Assembly (NCBI GenBank): GCA_022844125.1
Contig: JALHMI010000012.1
Coordinates: 124,001 to 188,000, forward strand
Reading direction: 5' to 3'
Source of the DNA: Pirellulales bacterium
GTDB lineage: Bacteria; Planctomycetota; Planctomycetia; Pirellulales; PALSA-1355
Length of the DNA: 64,000 nucleotides
In this document: piece by piece, positions 44,906-54,570 of the stretch
Numbering within the stretch: position 1 is the stretch's first letter
Layout: each line of letters begins with the position of its first letter
The notes under the pieces: generated by a model
The model's input: only the letters and a program-made list of their open reading frames with translations
Database searches by the model: none
Told to the model about the DNA's origin: nothing
Program-made: the position numbers and the translations under genes

Positions 44906-45937
44906 ATGAATCGCCGCAACTTCACCGCCGCCATGATGTCAGCCCTCGCTTGGCTGGGCACGAAGGTTCACGCGCAAGACAATGGGCAACCGCAGCAGTC
45001 AACCGGGAACTGGAACGCCGTCAGCCCCACGCTCGGCGGCAAGCAGTTTTGGGCCGACGAGCTGTTCTTCCACGATTGGCACATCCAGCGGAACGTGTTC
45101 ACGGGGCACTACCGGCTGCTCGACGGCTACAACCTGCGACACGCCTGGGGCACGTTCGATGAGTGCCGCACGAAGCTGACCGAAATTCGCGAGCGGCGCA
45201 ACCTGCCGCCCATGCGGGGCCGCGCGGTTATCGTGCTTCACGGCCTGTTTCGCAGTCCAGCCGCAATGTACAAGCTCTGCCGCTACCTGGCCGAAGAGGG
45301 CGGCTACACTGTCTTCAACGTTAGCTATCCTACGACGCGCGGCAGCGTTGGCGATCATGCCCGTTCGCTGGACTCGATCATCGACAACCTGGATGGTATC
45401 GATGAAATCAACTTCGTGGGACACAGCCTGGGCAATCTCGTGGTGCGGCATTATTTGGCCGACCACACTCAGCCCGACGCGGGCGTGCAGCCTGACAACC
45501 GGATCAAGCGGATGGTGATGCTCGGTCCGCCGAATCAGGGCACGGAGCTGGCTGAAGCGCTCGATCGCGTGGGCCTGTTCCACGTCGTGGCCGGCTCAGC
45601 CGGCACGCAACTGGCCCACGACTGGGAGCAGCTCGATGCGCGGCTGGCGACTCCGGCGTTCGAGTTCGGCATTTTGGCGGGCGGTCGGGGCAGCGATAAG
45701 GGTTTCAATCCGTGGCTCACGGGCGACGACGACCTGGTCGTGAGTGTCGCCGATACGAAGCTACCCGGGGCGGCGGATTTTGCCGTGCTGCCCGTCCTGC
45801 ACTCGTTTATGATGAACGATCCGGCGGTGATGCAGCAGACGCTGCGGTTCCTCGAGCAGGGGCACTTCACCACCGCGGAAGCGCGCAAACCGATTCCGCG
45901 GGATGGCGATACCGAACTCGCTCGTCGGCGCCGCTAG
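44906..45937 (+). CDS. Exported alpha/beta-hydrolase, lipase-like
   Basis: The product is about 343 residues with a Tat-like signal (MNRRNFTAAMMSALAWLG). The hydrolase core has AVIVLHGLFRSPAAMYKLCR near residue 107, and the nucleophile elbow NFVGHSLGNLVVRHY near residue 172 with Ser. A candidate oxyanion Leu-Phe region (HGLFRS) follows the usual lipase form. Distal Asp and His candidates are in TGDDDLVVSVADT and VLPVLHSFMM. It may be an exported esterase or lipase. It begins 24 bp after manC. Confidence 0.78.
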   Translation: MNRRNFTAAMMSALAWLGTKVHAQDNGQPQQSTGNWNAVSPTLGGKQFWADELFFHDWHIQRNVFTGHYRLLDGYNLRHAWGTFDECRTKLTEIRERRNLPPMRGRAVIVLHGLFRSPAAMYKLCRYLAEEGGYTVFNVSYPTTRGSVGDHARSLDSIIDNLDGIDEINFVGHSLGNLVVRHYLADHTQPDAGVQPDNRIKRMVMLGPPNQGTELAEALDRVGLFHVVAGSAGTQLAHDWEQLDARLATPAFEFGILAGGRGSDKGFNPWLTGDDDLVVSVADTKLPGAADFAVLPVLHSFMMNDPAVMQQTLRFLEQGHFTTAEARKPIPRDGDTELARRRR

Positions 45938-45985
45938 GTCCAAGACGGTTTGCTCCCATCCTAGTCCCTAACCCCCAATCCGTTC

Positions 45986-46453
45986 TTGCCCCCACGCATC
46001 GCTGGTATCGACTACGGCACGCTTCGCGTCGGCATCGCTGTTGCCGATCTGGAGACGATGATCGCCAGTCCGCTGGAGAACTACAATCGGCGCAGCGAGC
46101 CTTTGGATCGGGAGTACTTCGCCCGGCTGGCGAAGGAAGAGCGGCTCGCCCGGTTCGTCGTTGGGCTGCCCGTGCATCTCGATGGTCGCGAGAGTCAGAA
46201 GTCGACCGAAGCTCGCAAGTTTGGCGCCTGGCTGCACGAAGTGACCGGTGTGCCGATCGAGTACTTCGACGAGCGGTTCACGACGCACGAGGCCGAGTTG
46301 GCACTCTCGGGCATGGGGCTCACCAAAAAGAAGCGCAAGGCCCGGCTCGATAAGCTGGCCGCGCAGATCATGCTCACGGGCTATCTGGAGCAGCTGAAAG
46401 CCGGGGGCGATCGACCCTCGGGGGATGAATCGCTGCGGGGGTTGGATGAGTAG
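45986..46453 (+). CDS. ruvX: Putative Holliday junction resolvase RuvX/YqgF
   Basis: The product is about 155 residues starting at TTG 45986 (PPRIAGIDYGTLRVGIAVAD). It has the RNase H-like strand GIDYG with the catalytic Asp, VVGLPVHLDG with the second-strand motif, EYFDERFTTHEAE with the Glu/Asp cluster, and the final KLAAQIMLTGYLE. This is the YqgF family, thought to act in recombination or pre-16S rRNA processing. Family length (about 140-160) fits. Confidence 0.88.
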   Translation: MPPRIAGIDYGTLRVGIAVADLETMIASPLENYNRRSEPLDREYFARLAKEERLARFVVGLPVHLDGRESQKSTEARKFGAWLHEVTGVPIEYFDERFTTHEAELALSGMGLTKKKRKARLDKLAAQIMLTGYLEQLKAGGDRPSGDESLRGLDE

Positions 46454-46458
46454 CGAGT

Positions 46459-46520
46459 GGCGTCGTCCGACCGTTCGTGGTCGCATCGAAGAACCCCGCC
46501 GGCGACGCCTGGGGCTGAAG
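46459..46520 (+). repeat. REP-like hairpin repeat, left copy
   Basis: The sequence begins GGCGTCGTCCGACC and ends GAACCCCGCCGGCGACGCCTGGGGCTGAAG. CCCCGCCGG and the later GGGGC can pair. The copy at 47137-47186 has the same start and end words in the same orientation. Confidence 0.6.
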
Positions 46521-46588
46521 CGGAGCCGCGAACGCCAAGTAGCCCCCCGCTTTGCCGGTGGGATCTTCGTCCTGCAGCGTTGCCCTCG

Positions 46589-47071
46589 CTACTTCGCTTC
46601 CCGCTCGTGCAGCTCGGCATGCTCCTGGGCATCGTGCGGGCGATTGTCCTCGCCCGGTGCGGCGCTGAGCTCGATCCGGTCGACGAACTTCACATTCGCA
46701 CATTCGTCGATCTCGGAAGTGTGGCAAGCGGCGAAGTCGGGAATGTAAAACCGCAGTGGTCCGCCCGCCTTCTGCGAAAGCGGCTCGCCGTTCACGCGAT
46801 AAATCAGGAAGGCCCGTTCGCGCACGGCGTCCAGCGGAATGCTGGCGTGGAAGTCATCGGTCGAGGCGTGCAGCGTGAGGTACTTGGCCGAGGGTTTCGG
46901 CTTCACTCGCTCAAGCAGTCCGGCCAGGGTGACGGCATCTCCCTGCCGCTTGGGATCAATCCGGCTAACGTCGATGATTTGCTGTTCCATCGGGAAAGCC
47001 GCCAGATCAGCGAACGAAAGCGACAACGGCGATGCAACGTCGCCATCAATCGTGAGGAGCGGTTTGGTCAT
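46589..47071 (-). CDS. Molybdopterin-binding oxidoreductase domain protein
   Basis: The product is about 160 residues from the ATG at 47071 (MTKPLLTIDGDVASPLSLSF), a single sulfite-oxidase-type molybdopterin domain. Motifs are LTIDGDVASP, SFADLAAFPM, KRQGDAVTLAGLLE, LTLHASTDDFHASIPL and GGPLRFYIPDFAACH. The invariant Cys of full sulfite oxidases is not seen, and the domain is short. It may need a partner or be a reduced relative. The gene lies between two REP-like repeats in the same orientation. Confidence 0.72.
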   Translation of the reverse strand: MTKPLLTIDGDVASPLSLSFADLAAFPMEQQIIDVSRIDPKRQGDAVTLAGLLERVKPKPSAKYLTLHASTDDFHASIPLDAVRERAFLIYRVNGEPLSQKAGGPLRFYIPDFAACHTSEIDECANVKFVDRIELSAAPGEDNRPHDAQEHAELHEREAK

Positions 47072-47136
47072 GGCAGAGTGCGCGGTTCGTCGTGCGGGTT
47101 GGTGTGTGTTTGTGGTACTCAACGTTACCACAAAAA

Positions 47137-47186
47137 GGCGTCGCTCGGCAGCGCGACGAACCCCGCCGGCAGAGCCGGGGGCTGAA
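47137..47186 (+). repeat. REP-like hairpin repeat, right copy
   Basis: It runs from GGCGTCGCTCGGCAGCGCGAC through GAACCCCGCCGGCAGAGCCGGGGGCTGAAAG. It holds two hairpins: GTCGC/GCGAC, and CCCCGCCGGC/GCCGGGGGC around AGA. The copy at 46459-46520 has the same layout. Confidence 0.6.
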
Positions 47187-47214
47187 AGAGCATGGCAACC
47201 ACTGACCGCCCAAT

Positions 47215-47259
47215 AAAAAACGGGCGCCGCCCCGCGATTGCTCGATGGGACGACGCCCG
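47215..47259 (-). terminator. Intrinsic terminator of nrdJ
   Basis: On the minus strand a CGGGCGTCG/CGGCGCCCG stem (one mismatch) is followed by six T residues (47215-47220). It lies 46 bp after the nrdJ stop. Confidence 0.78.
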
Positions 47260-47304
47260 GTGGTCACCAGTGGGTTGCTCGCGGGCATCCAGCCCGACAC
47301 TCCT

Positions 47305-50343
<3,039 letters not shown>

Positions 50344-50391
50344 AGAGAAAGAGCTCCCTGCTAGAGACGTCCGTGCGTGGGCATCGTGCCA

Positions 50392-50405
50392 TATACAATT
50401 GTATA
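50392..50405. promoter_or_regulatory. Perfect 14-bp palindrome in the nrdJ leader
   Basis: TATACAATTGTATA is a perfect palindrome 49 bp upstream of the nrdJ start, inside the predicted 5' leader. It could be a regulator site. No matching factor is known to me. Confidence 0.4.
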
Positions 50406-50506
50406 CTAGTCTCGGGCTTCCTGGCCACTAAAGCTGAGACGACTTTCCGTGTCTGGCGAGCTTCCTGCTGCGAACCACCCGATGGTGGTAGGATGTGCTG
50501 CTCGGT

Positions 50507-50522
50507 ACACTAGATATTGTAG
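50507..50522 (-). promoter_or_regulatory. NrdR box-like site 1 (over the nrdJ -10 element)
   Basis: ACACTAGATATTGTAG matches the NrdR consensus ACACWATATWTKGTGT at 13 of 16 positions. It contains the -10 TACAAT on the minus strand (50516-50521). Confidence 0.6.
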
Positions 50523-50544
50523 TAGATGCCCTCAATTACCACAA
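50516..50544 (-). promoter_or_regulatory. nrdJ: Predicted nrdJ promoter
   Basis: On the minus strand, TTGTGG (50539-50544) and TACAAT (50516-50521) are separated by 17 bp. Each hexamer falls in one of two NrdR-box-like sites, which suggests repression by NrdR. Confidence 0.55.
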
Positions 50545-50554
50545 TATACGGTGT
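50539..50554 (-). promoter_or_regulatory. NrdR box-like site 2 (over the nrdJ -35 element)
   Basis: CCACAATATACGGTGT matches the NrdR consensus at 14 of 16 positions. The start-to-start distance from site 1 is 32 bp and the gap is 16 bp, as in tandem NrdR boxes elsewhere. Confidence 0.65.
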
Positions 50555-50689
50555 GCACAGGGCCAAATCTTAAGCTTTTTGGGCCTCGCGTCAATCACAC
50601 GCTTCGTCAGCGCCGAAGCGTTTGTGGCGCTGTGAGTTCGGTGCATTTCCCGTCTATCAGGGGGTGCTCCTAACACGCCCCTAAAACAG

Positions 50690-50720
50690 CCAGTTCGCTC
50701 GTAAATTTACGAGGAACTGG
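50690..50720. promoter_or_regulatory. Long palindrome/hairpin in the nrdJ-BlaR1 intergenic region
   Basis: CCAGTTC and GAACTGG flank the perfect palindrome CTCGTAAATTTACGAG, with one unpaired G. It could be a bidirectional terminator or an operator; there is no T-run directly after it on either side. Confidence 0.5.
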
Positions 50721-50918
50721 ACATTCCGCCAGGTGCGACTGGGCGTTGCTAGCAGGCGTCGAAAATTTCGAAAATTTTCGGCCGCCCAAACCCTCAAGTT
50801 GGGAGTTTAGTGAACAGGCGCAAGGGTTGAGTGAAGCTGGATAGCGCCGCTCATATTGCGATAGCGTTTTGGAGCCGTTCCAACATCTAGTGGCGTGCGC
50901 GAAGCTGTGAGCTCCACC

Positions 50919-53651
50919 TCAATCAACTTCCAGGCTGAAGAACCCGACCTCTCCTGTGACCGTCCAATCATTTCCAAAGTCCACCACGCTCTTCAGCGAG
51001 TCCTTACCCGCTTGCGTGATCTTCGTGCCGGCCGCGCGAACTTCACGCAAATGTTTGAGCGGCTTCAGCGCTTCCAGCCCAGCATCGGTGAGTTGGGTCT
51101 GACGCACGTTGAGTCGTTTAAGGTTGGGAAGATTCGCTCCGATGAACTTGAACGCCTTGTCGGTGATCTTGGTGCCGGAGAGATTCAAATCCGACAGGCC
51201 CTTATTCCGCACCAGGATCTCGACGCCCGCGTCGTCCACCGGATTGTTCTCCAGAGAGAGCGATGTGAGCGTTGTGAAGGGAGCAAGTCCCCGGCCTTCG
51301 ATCTTGGCATTGGTGATCACCAGCTTCTGGAGCTTGCTGAACCCGGCCAGGGGAGCCAAACCTGCGTCGGTCACTTGAGGCGAGTTGTACAGGGCCGGCG
51401 ATTCCATGCGCGTCAGTGCCTTCAGCCGCGACAAGCCTTCATTGGTAACGCCCGCGTTACGATCGCCAACCGCGGCGTTACTCAGCGAAAGTTGCTTGAG
51501 CGTGGTGATCGTGCCGAGGTGTGCCATGCCGTCGTCCGTGATCTCTAGCTCCCCGGAGAGGTTCAGCCGCACCAGCGCCGGCAGCTTGCTGAGCTCGCCG
51601 AGGCCCGAGTCGCCAAGCCGACAGTTGAACAGATGCAGAGTCTTCAGTTGCTTGAGCTGGGGTACCCAGCCGGCGACGATTCGATCGCCGACCTCCGCCT
51701 CGCCCGTCGGGTTGCCGCGCGAGAACTTTCCGCTGATCGTCAGATTCACGAGCTTCGTCAGCTTGCCAATCGCCAGCATCCCCTCGGGCGTGACGCGGCT
51801 CGGTTCCTGCGAACTGCTCAGCGTCAGCGTCTTCAGGTTGGCGACTCTGGCCAGATCCGACATGCCCGCGTCGGTGGCCGATGTGAAATCAGTCATCAGA
51901 TGCTCGAGCGCCGAGAGCTTGCCGATCTGGGCAAAGCCTTCGTCGGTCGGTTCGATCCCGCCGGTGACGAACTGCCGCAAACGTGGCTTGTTCTCAAGGC
52001 ACGCCAGATCGAGCTTCGCGAACGGTTTTTCCTGATAGAGCTGCAGCACTTCGAGCTGATTGAGAGGCGCAAGTTCCATCAGGCTGTCATCACTGAAGTT
52101 ACCGAGCAGCGACAGCTCCCGCACGTTCTTCAGTTCCGAGAGCGTGATCTTGCGGCCTGTCTTGCCTCCCATGGGCGGTAGCTCGGTCATCACGCCCAGC
52201 CGCTTGAGATTCGGAATCTCGGCCAGGACATCGAAAGCCGCGCCTTGATCCGGCTTGAAGAAGACGAGCAGGTTCGTCTCCGGACGAAGGTTGCGCACGG
52301 CCTGCAGTCGCGCGATAAGTTGCTCCTCGCTCAAGTTACGGCGGTCGCCAATGGCGATTGACTCCAGTCTCGGCAAGCTTTCCAACGGCAACGGCTCGGC
52401 CAACGGCTGAAAGTTCGCGTCGAAATCGGCGAACAGCTTCCGCTGCCCGTTCACGTTAACCGGAGTGATGCGCAGGCCGAGCTTATCCAGTCGCTCGATG
52501 AGCTGTTGAGTCTGGCCGGAAGTTGCCTCCTGCTTCGCTTGCTCCGGCGGCGCCGCTGTGATGAACCGGCTGCCTGCACCGGGCAGGACGATCACCAGCG
52601 CGAGGGCGGCGATCATCCACGCCGCGAGCGGCGAACGGCGGCGGAAAGATTTGGTTTCCAGCACATGCCGCACGCGAGCCGTGGTGGCCGAGGTGCTGCG
52701 CATGCCAGACCAGAACACGGCCGGAACCGGCGCGCGGCGACTTCGCAGCAGTTCGACCAGCAGCTTGGCGTAGTCCGTGGGCCGGACGTCGACTTGGGCC
52801 AGCACGGCCTCGTCGCATGAGCGCTCGCGCTCGATGCGCACCTGGCGATTCGCCCACCAGACGGCCGGATGCCACCACCACACGCATTGCACGGCCAGTT
52901 GCAGCGTGCCGATGAGCGGATCGCAGCGGCGGAGGTGCACCAGCTCGTGCGCGAAGATCGCGTCGAGTTCCGTGGGTGTCGATTGCTCGATGACGCCATC
53001 TGGTACCAGCACCGTGCCACGCCACCACCCGAGAGCAGCCGGGCCGAGCGACACAGATCTATGGGATTGCCGCGACACCAGCAGCCGGACCGGTCGGCGG
53101 AGGCCGATGCGCTGTTTCACGGCGGCGAACTGCTCGGCGATTGGCGTGTCGGGCTGTTCGCTCGTGCGCCGAATCCGCCGCGCCAGCAGCAGCCAATTGA
53201 CCGTGAGCCACACGCCGAGACCGATGACGCCGGTCGCCCAGGCGATCAGCAGGGCGTCATTCAGCGTGAGAGCACGCCTGGTAGGCGGTAGTGCCTCGGC
53301 GATTGGTGGATTCTCGGGCATGGGATCAGCAGGAACCTGCGCCGGCCGGGTGCTCTCGCTGAACTCGATCGCTGGCAGCGGCGGGGCAGGGGGCGTGAGC
53401 GGCGCGGCCGCGACGACCGGCACGCTCTCTGCCAGCGCCCAACTGAACGCGCCCGTTGGGCTGCTCCACAGCGGCGGCGTGACGGCTTTCACCAGCACCA
53501 GCATCCACAGCAGGTACGCCAGGTGCGGCCGGCGGCGACAGCAGATCGCGGTCACGACGGCAACCAGCACTGCCACGGCGGCGACTTGCCAGATTTGCGT
53601 CCATGCCAACTCGATCACCGCGTCAGTATTGAACCACTCACTTCGAAGCAT
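50919..53651 (-). CDS. M56 (BlaR1-type) membrane peptidase fused to leucine-rich repeats
   Basis: The product is about 910 residues from the ATG at 53651. The N-terminal half has transmembrane segments (IWQVAAVAVLVAVVTAICC; LLWMLVLVKAV; LIAWATGVIGLGVWLTVNW). The M56 zinc motif FAHELVHLRRCDPLIG lies near residue 235, and IERERSCDEAVLAQ supplies further BlaR1-like residues. After a membrane segment near residue 345, about residues 370-900 are leucine-rich repeats of the type LTKLVNLTISG and LKALTRMESP. In classical BlaR1 a penicillin-binding sensor occupies this place. The start overlaps blaI by 14 bp, so the two are coupled. Confidence 0.88.
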   Translation of the reverse strand: MLRSEWFNTDAVIELAWTQIWQVAAVAVLVAVVTAICCRRRPHLAYLLWMLVLVKAVTPPLWSSPTGAFSWALAESVPVVAAAPLTPPAPPLPAIEFSESTRPAQVPADPMPENPPIAEALPPTRRALTLNDALLIAWATGVIGLGVWLTVNWLLLARRIRRTSEQPDTPIAEQFAAVKQRIGLRRPVRLLVSRQSHRSVSLGPAALGWWRGTVLVPDGVIEQSTPTELDAIFAHELVHLRRCDPLIGTLQLAVQCVWWWHPAVWWANRQVRIERERSCDEAVLAQVDVRPTDYAKLLVELLRSRRAPVPAVFWSGMRSTSATTARVRHVLETKSFRRRSPLAAWMIAALALVIVLPGAGSRFITAAPPEQAKQEATSGQTQQLIERLDKLGLRITPVNVNGQRKLFADFDANFQPLAEPLPLESLPRLESIAIGDRRNLSEEQLIARLQAVRNLRPETNLLVFFKPDQGAAFDVLAEIPNLKRLGVMTELPPMGGKTGRKITLSELKNVRELSLLGNFSDDSLMELAPLNQLEVLQLYQEKPFAKLDLACLENKPRLRQFVTGGIEPTDEGFAQIGKLSALEHLMTDFTSATDAGMSDLARVANLKTLTLSSSQEPSRVTPEGMLAIGKLTKLVNLTISGKFSRGNPTGEAEVGDRIVAGWVPQLKQLKTLHLFNCRLGDSGLGELSKLPALVRLNLSGELEITDDGMAHLGTITTLKQLSLSNAAVGDRNAGVTNEGLSRLKALTRMESPALYNSPQVTDAGLAPLAGFSKLQKLVITNAKIEGRGLAPFTTLTSLSLENNPVDDAGVEILVRNKGLSDLNLSGTKITDKAFKFIGANLPNLKRLNVRQTQLTDAGLEALKPLKHLREVRAAGTKITQAGKDSLKSVVDFGNDWTVTGEVGFFSLEVD

Positions 53652-54048
53652 CGTTCTGACCCTCCGATTGCCCGTGCCCTTCAGATTGATCAATCAGTGC
53701 GCGGAGCTTGTCGAGTTCCTCGTCCGAGAGCCGGTGCCTGGCAATCAGATGCTCCATCAGCGGAAGCGGATCGCCACCGAACAGCCGATCGACCAGGTCG
53801 CCGATCGTTTCGCGAATGACCTGAGATGGACGCACGCGCGGCGTGAAGATGCTCGTCTTGCCGTCGAGCCGCGATTGCAGATACCCCTTGGCTTCCAGCC
53901 GCCGCAGGTACGTCTGCACGGTCTTGTAGTCGAGCGCCCGGTCGGCCGGGAGCGCTTCGAGCACCTGGCGGACCGTGGCGCCCTTGAGCTCCCACACCAG
54001 CCGGGCAATTTCCAGTTCGGCCTTCGAGGCCGCGGCACGCTTGGCCAT
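53638..54048 (-). CDS. blaI: BlaI/MecI-family transcriptional repressor
   Basis: The product is about 136 residues from the ATG at 54048, with GGAGGAG 5 nt upstream. The winged helix has ELEIARLVWELKGATVRQVL and YKTVQTYLRRLEAKGYLQSR, the standard BlaI N-terminal domain. The cleavage-prone region and dimerisation helices follow (LIARHRLSDEELDKLRALID). It should repress its own operon until proteolysed by the coupled M56 protein. Two TACA-type operators lie upstream over the promoter. Confidence 0.9.
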   Translation of the reverse strand: MAKRAAASKAELEIARLVWELKGATVRQVLEALPADRALDYKTVQTYLRRLEAKGYLQSRLDGKTSIFTPRVRPSQVIRETIGDLVDRLFGGDPLPLMEHLIARHRLSDEELDKLRALIDQSEGHGQSEGQNDASK

Positions 54049-54088
54049 CGGCACTCCTCCCTATAAAGCAGCAGGGCCATCCGATGTC

Positions 54089-54100
54089 TTACAGTTGAAC
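54089..54100 (-). promoter_or_regulatory. BlaI operator-like site 1, downstream of the -10
   Basis: TTACAGTTGAAC matches TTACANNTGTAA at 10 of 12 positions. It covers the likely transcription start of the blaI operon. Confidence 0.55.
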
Positions 54101-54103
54101 GAC

Positions 54104-54131
54104 ATTGTAGCGTACAAGTGTAAGACGTCAA
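54104..54131 (-). promoter_or_regulatory. Predicted promoter of the blaI-blaR1-LRR operon
   Basis: TTGACG (54126-54131 on the minus strand) and TACAAT (54104-54109) are separated by 16 bp. One BlaI-type site lies in the spacer and one just downstream of the -10, so repression and induction would act here. Confidence 0.65.
54112..54123 (-). promoter_or_regulatory. BlaI operator-like site 2, within the promoter spacer
   Basis: GTACAAGTGTAA matches TTACANNTGTAA at 11 of 12 positions and contains a perfect TACAAGTGTA. Site 1 is 23 bp away. Together the outer bases form GTCTTACA...TGTAAGAC. Confidence 0.65.
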
Positions 54132-54195
54132 GCTGTTTCTTTGCGCTGACGGGCCGGAGCTTCCCCGCGAATCGCTAGTGCCTGTCCGTCTTCTA

Positions 54196-54570
54196 CTATT
54201 TGGTCGCTCGTGACGCGTCAATTGCCGCTGTAAGATCGTCCACCGTGGCACTTGCGCTGAGTAAAAGGTCAAAAGAGTACTGGGTATCAAAAAATCTCAA
54301 ATCCTCGCCAAGCCCACGACGGATGATCAATGCGGCCTCGAGAGCGGTTGTGGAAGTCCAGGACAGTGTTATTGCTGTTGCGTCTTCGCTGACTGCGATT
54401 CTGGTAGAGCGATCCTCGGAACCATATTCGCCTTCAAGCGGACAGCCAGCGGGAAGATTGGTCCTGATGTGTTGAAAGCCAGATTCGGCACGGAAAAGCT
54501 CTTCTAATCGCTTCACGTCAAAAGCGCGAAAATCTGAGTTGACCAAGAAGATGTATTCCATGACGGTCAT
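54196..54570 (-). CDS. Candidate immunity protein paired with the toxin gene
   Basis: The product is about 124 residues, acidic and soluble, with no known family recognised by eye (EYIFLVNSDFRAFDVKRLEE; TRIAVSEDATAITLSWT; FDTQYSFDLLLSASATV). The start overlaps the toxin stop by an ATGA at 54567-54570. That overlap, the small size and the acidity fit an immunity or antitoxin partner. A start three codons later (54561) is possible. Function is inferred from context. Confidence 0.6.
   Translation of the reverse strand: MTVMEYIFLVNSDFRAFDVKRLEELFRAESGFQHIRTNLPAGCPLEGEYGSEDRSTRIAVSEDATAITLSWTSTTALEAALIIRRGLGEDLRFFDTQYSFDLLLSASATVDDLTAAIDASRATK

Larger units (their letters stand above)
50344..50918. 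other. Intergenic region between nrdJ and the BlaR1-LRR gene
   Basis: No gene is recognised in 575 bp; a 74-codon frame at 50449-50673 has no known domain. The region contains the nrdJ promoter and NrdR boxes, a palindrome at 50392-50405, a hairpin at 50690-50720 and an AT-rich palindrome pair at 50760-50781. Confidence 0.55.

Noticed and set aside
50344-50520. Cobalamin riboswitch upstream of nrdJ
   Set aside because: A GGCCAGGAAGCCCG word resembles part of a B12 box, but the conserved GCTGCCCCCGCAACTG-type core and the usual helices are missing.
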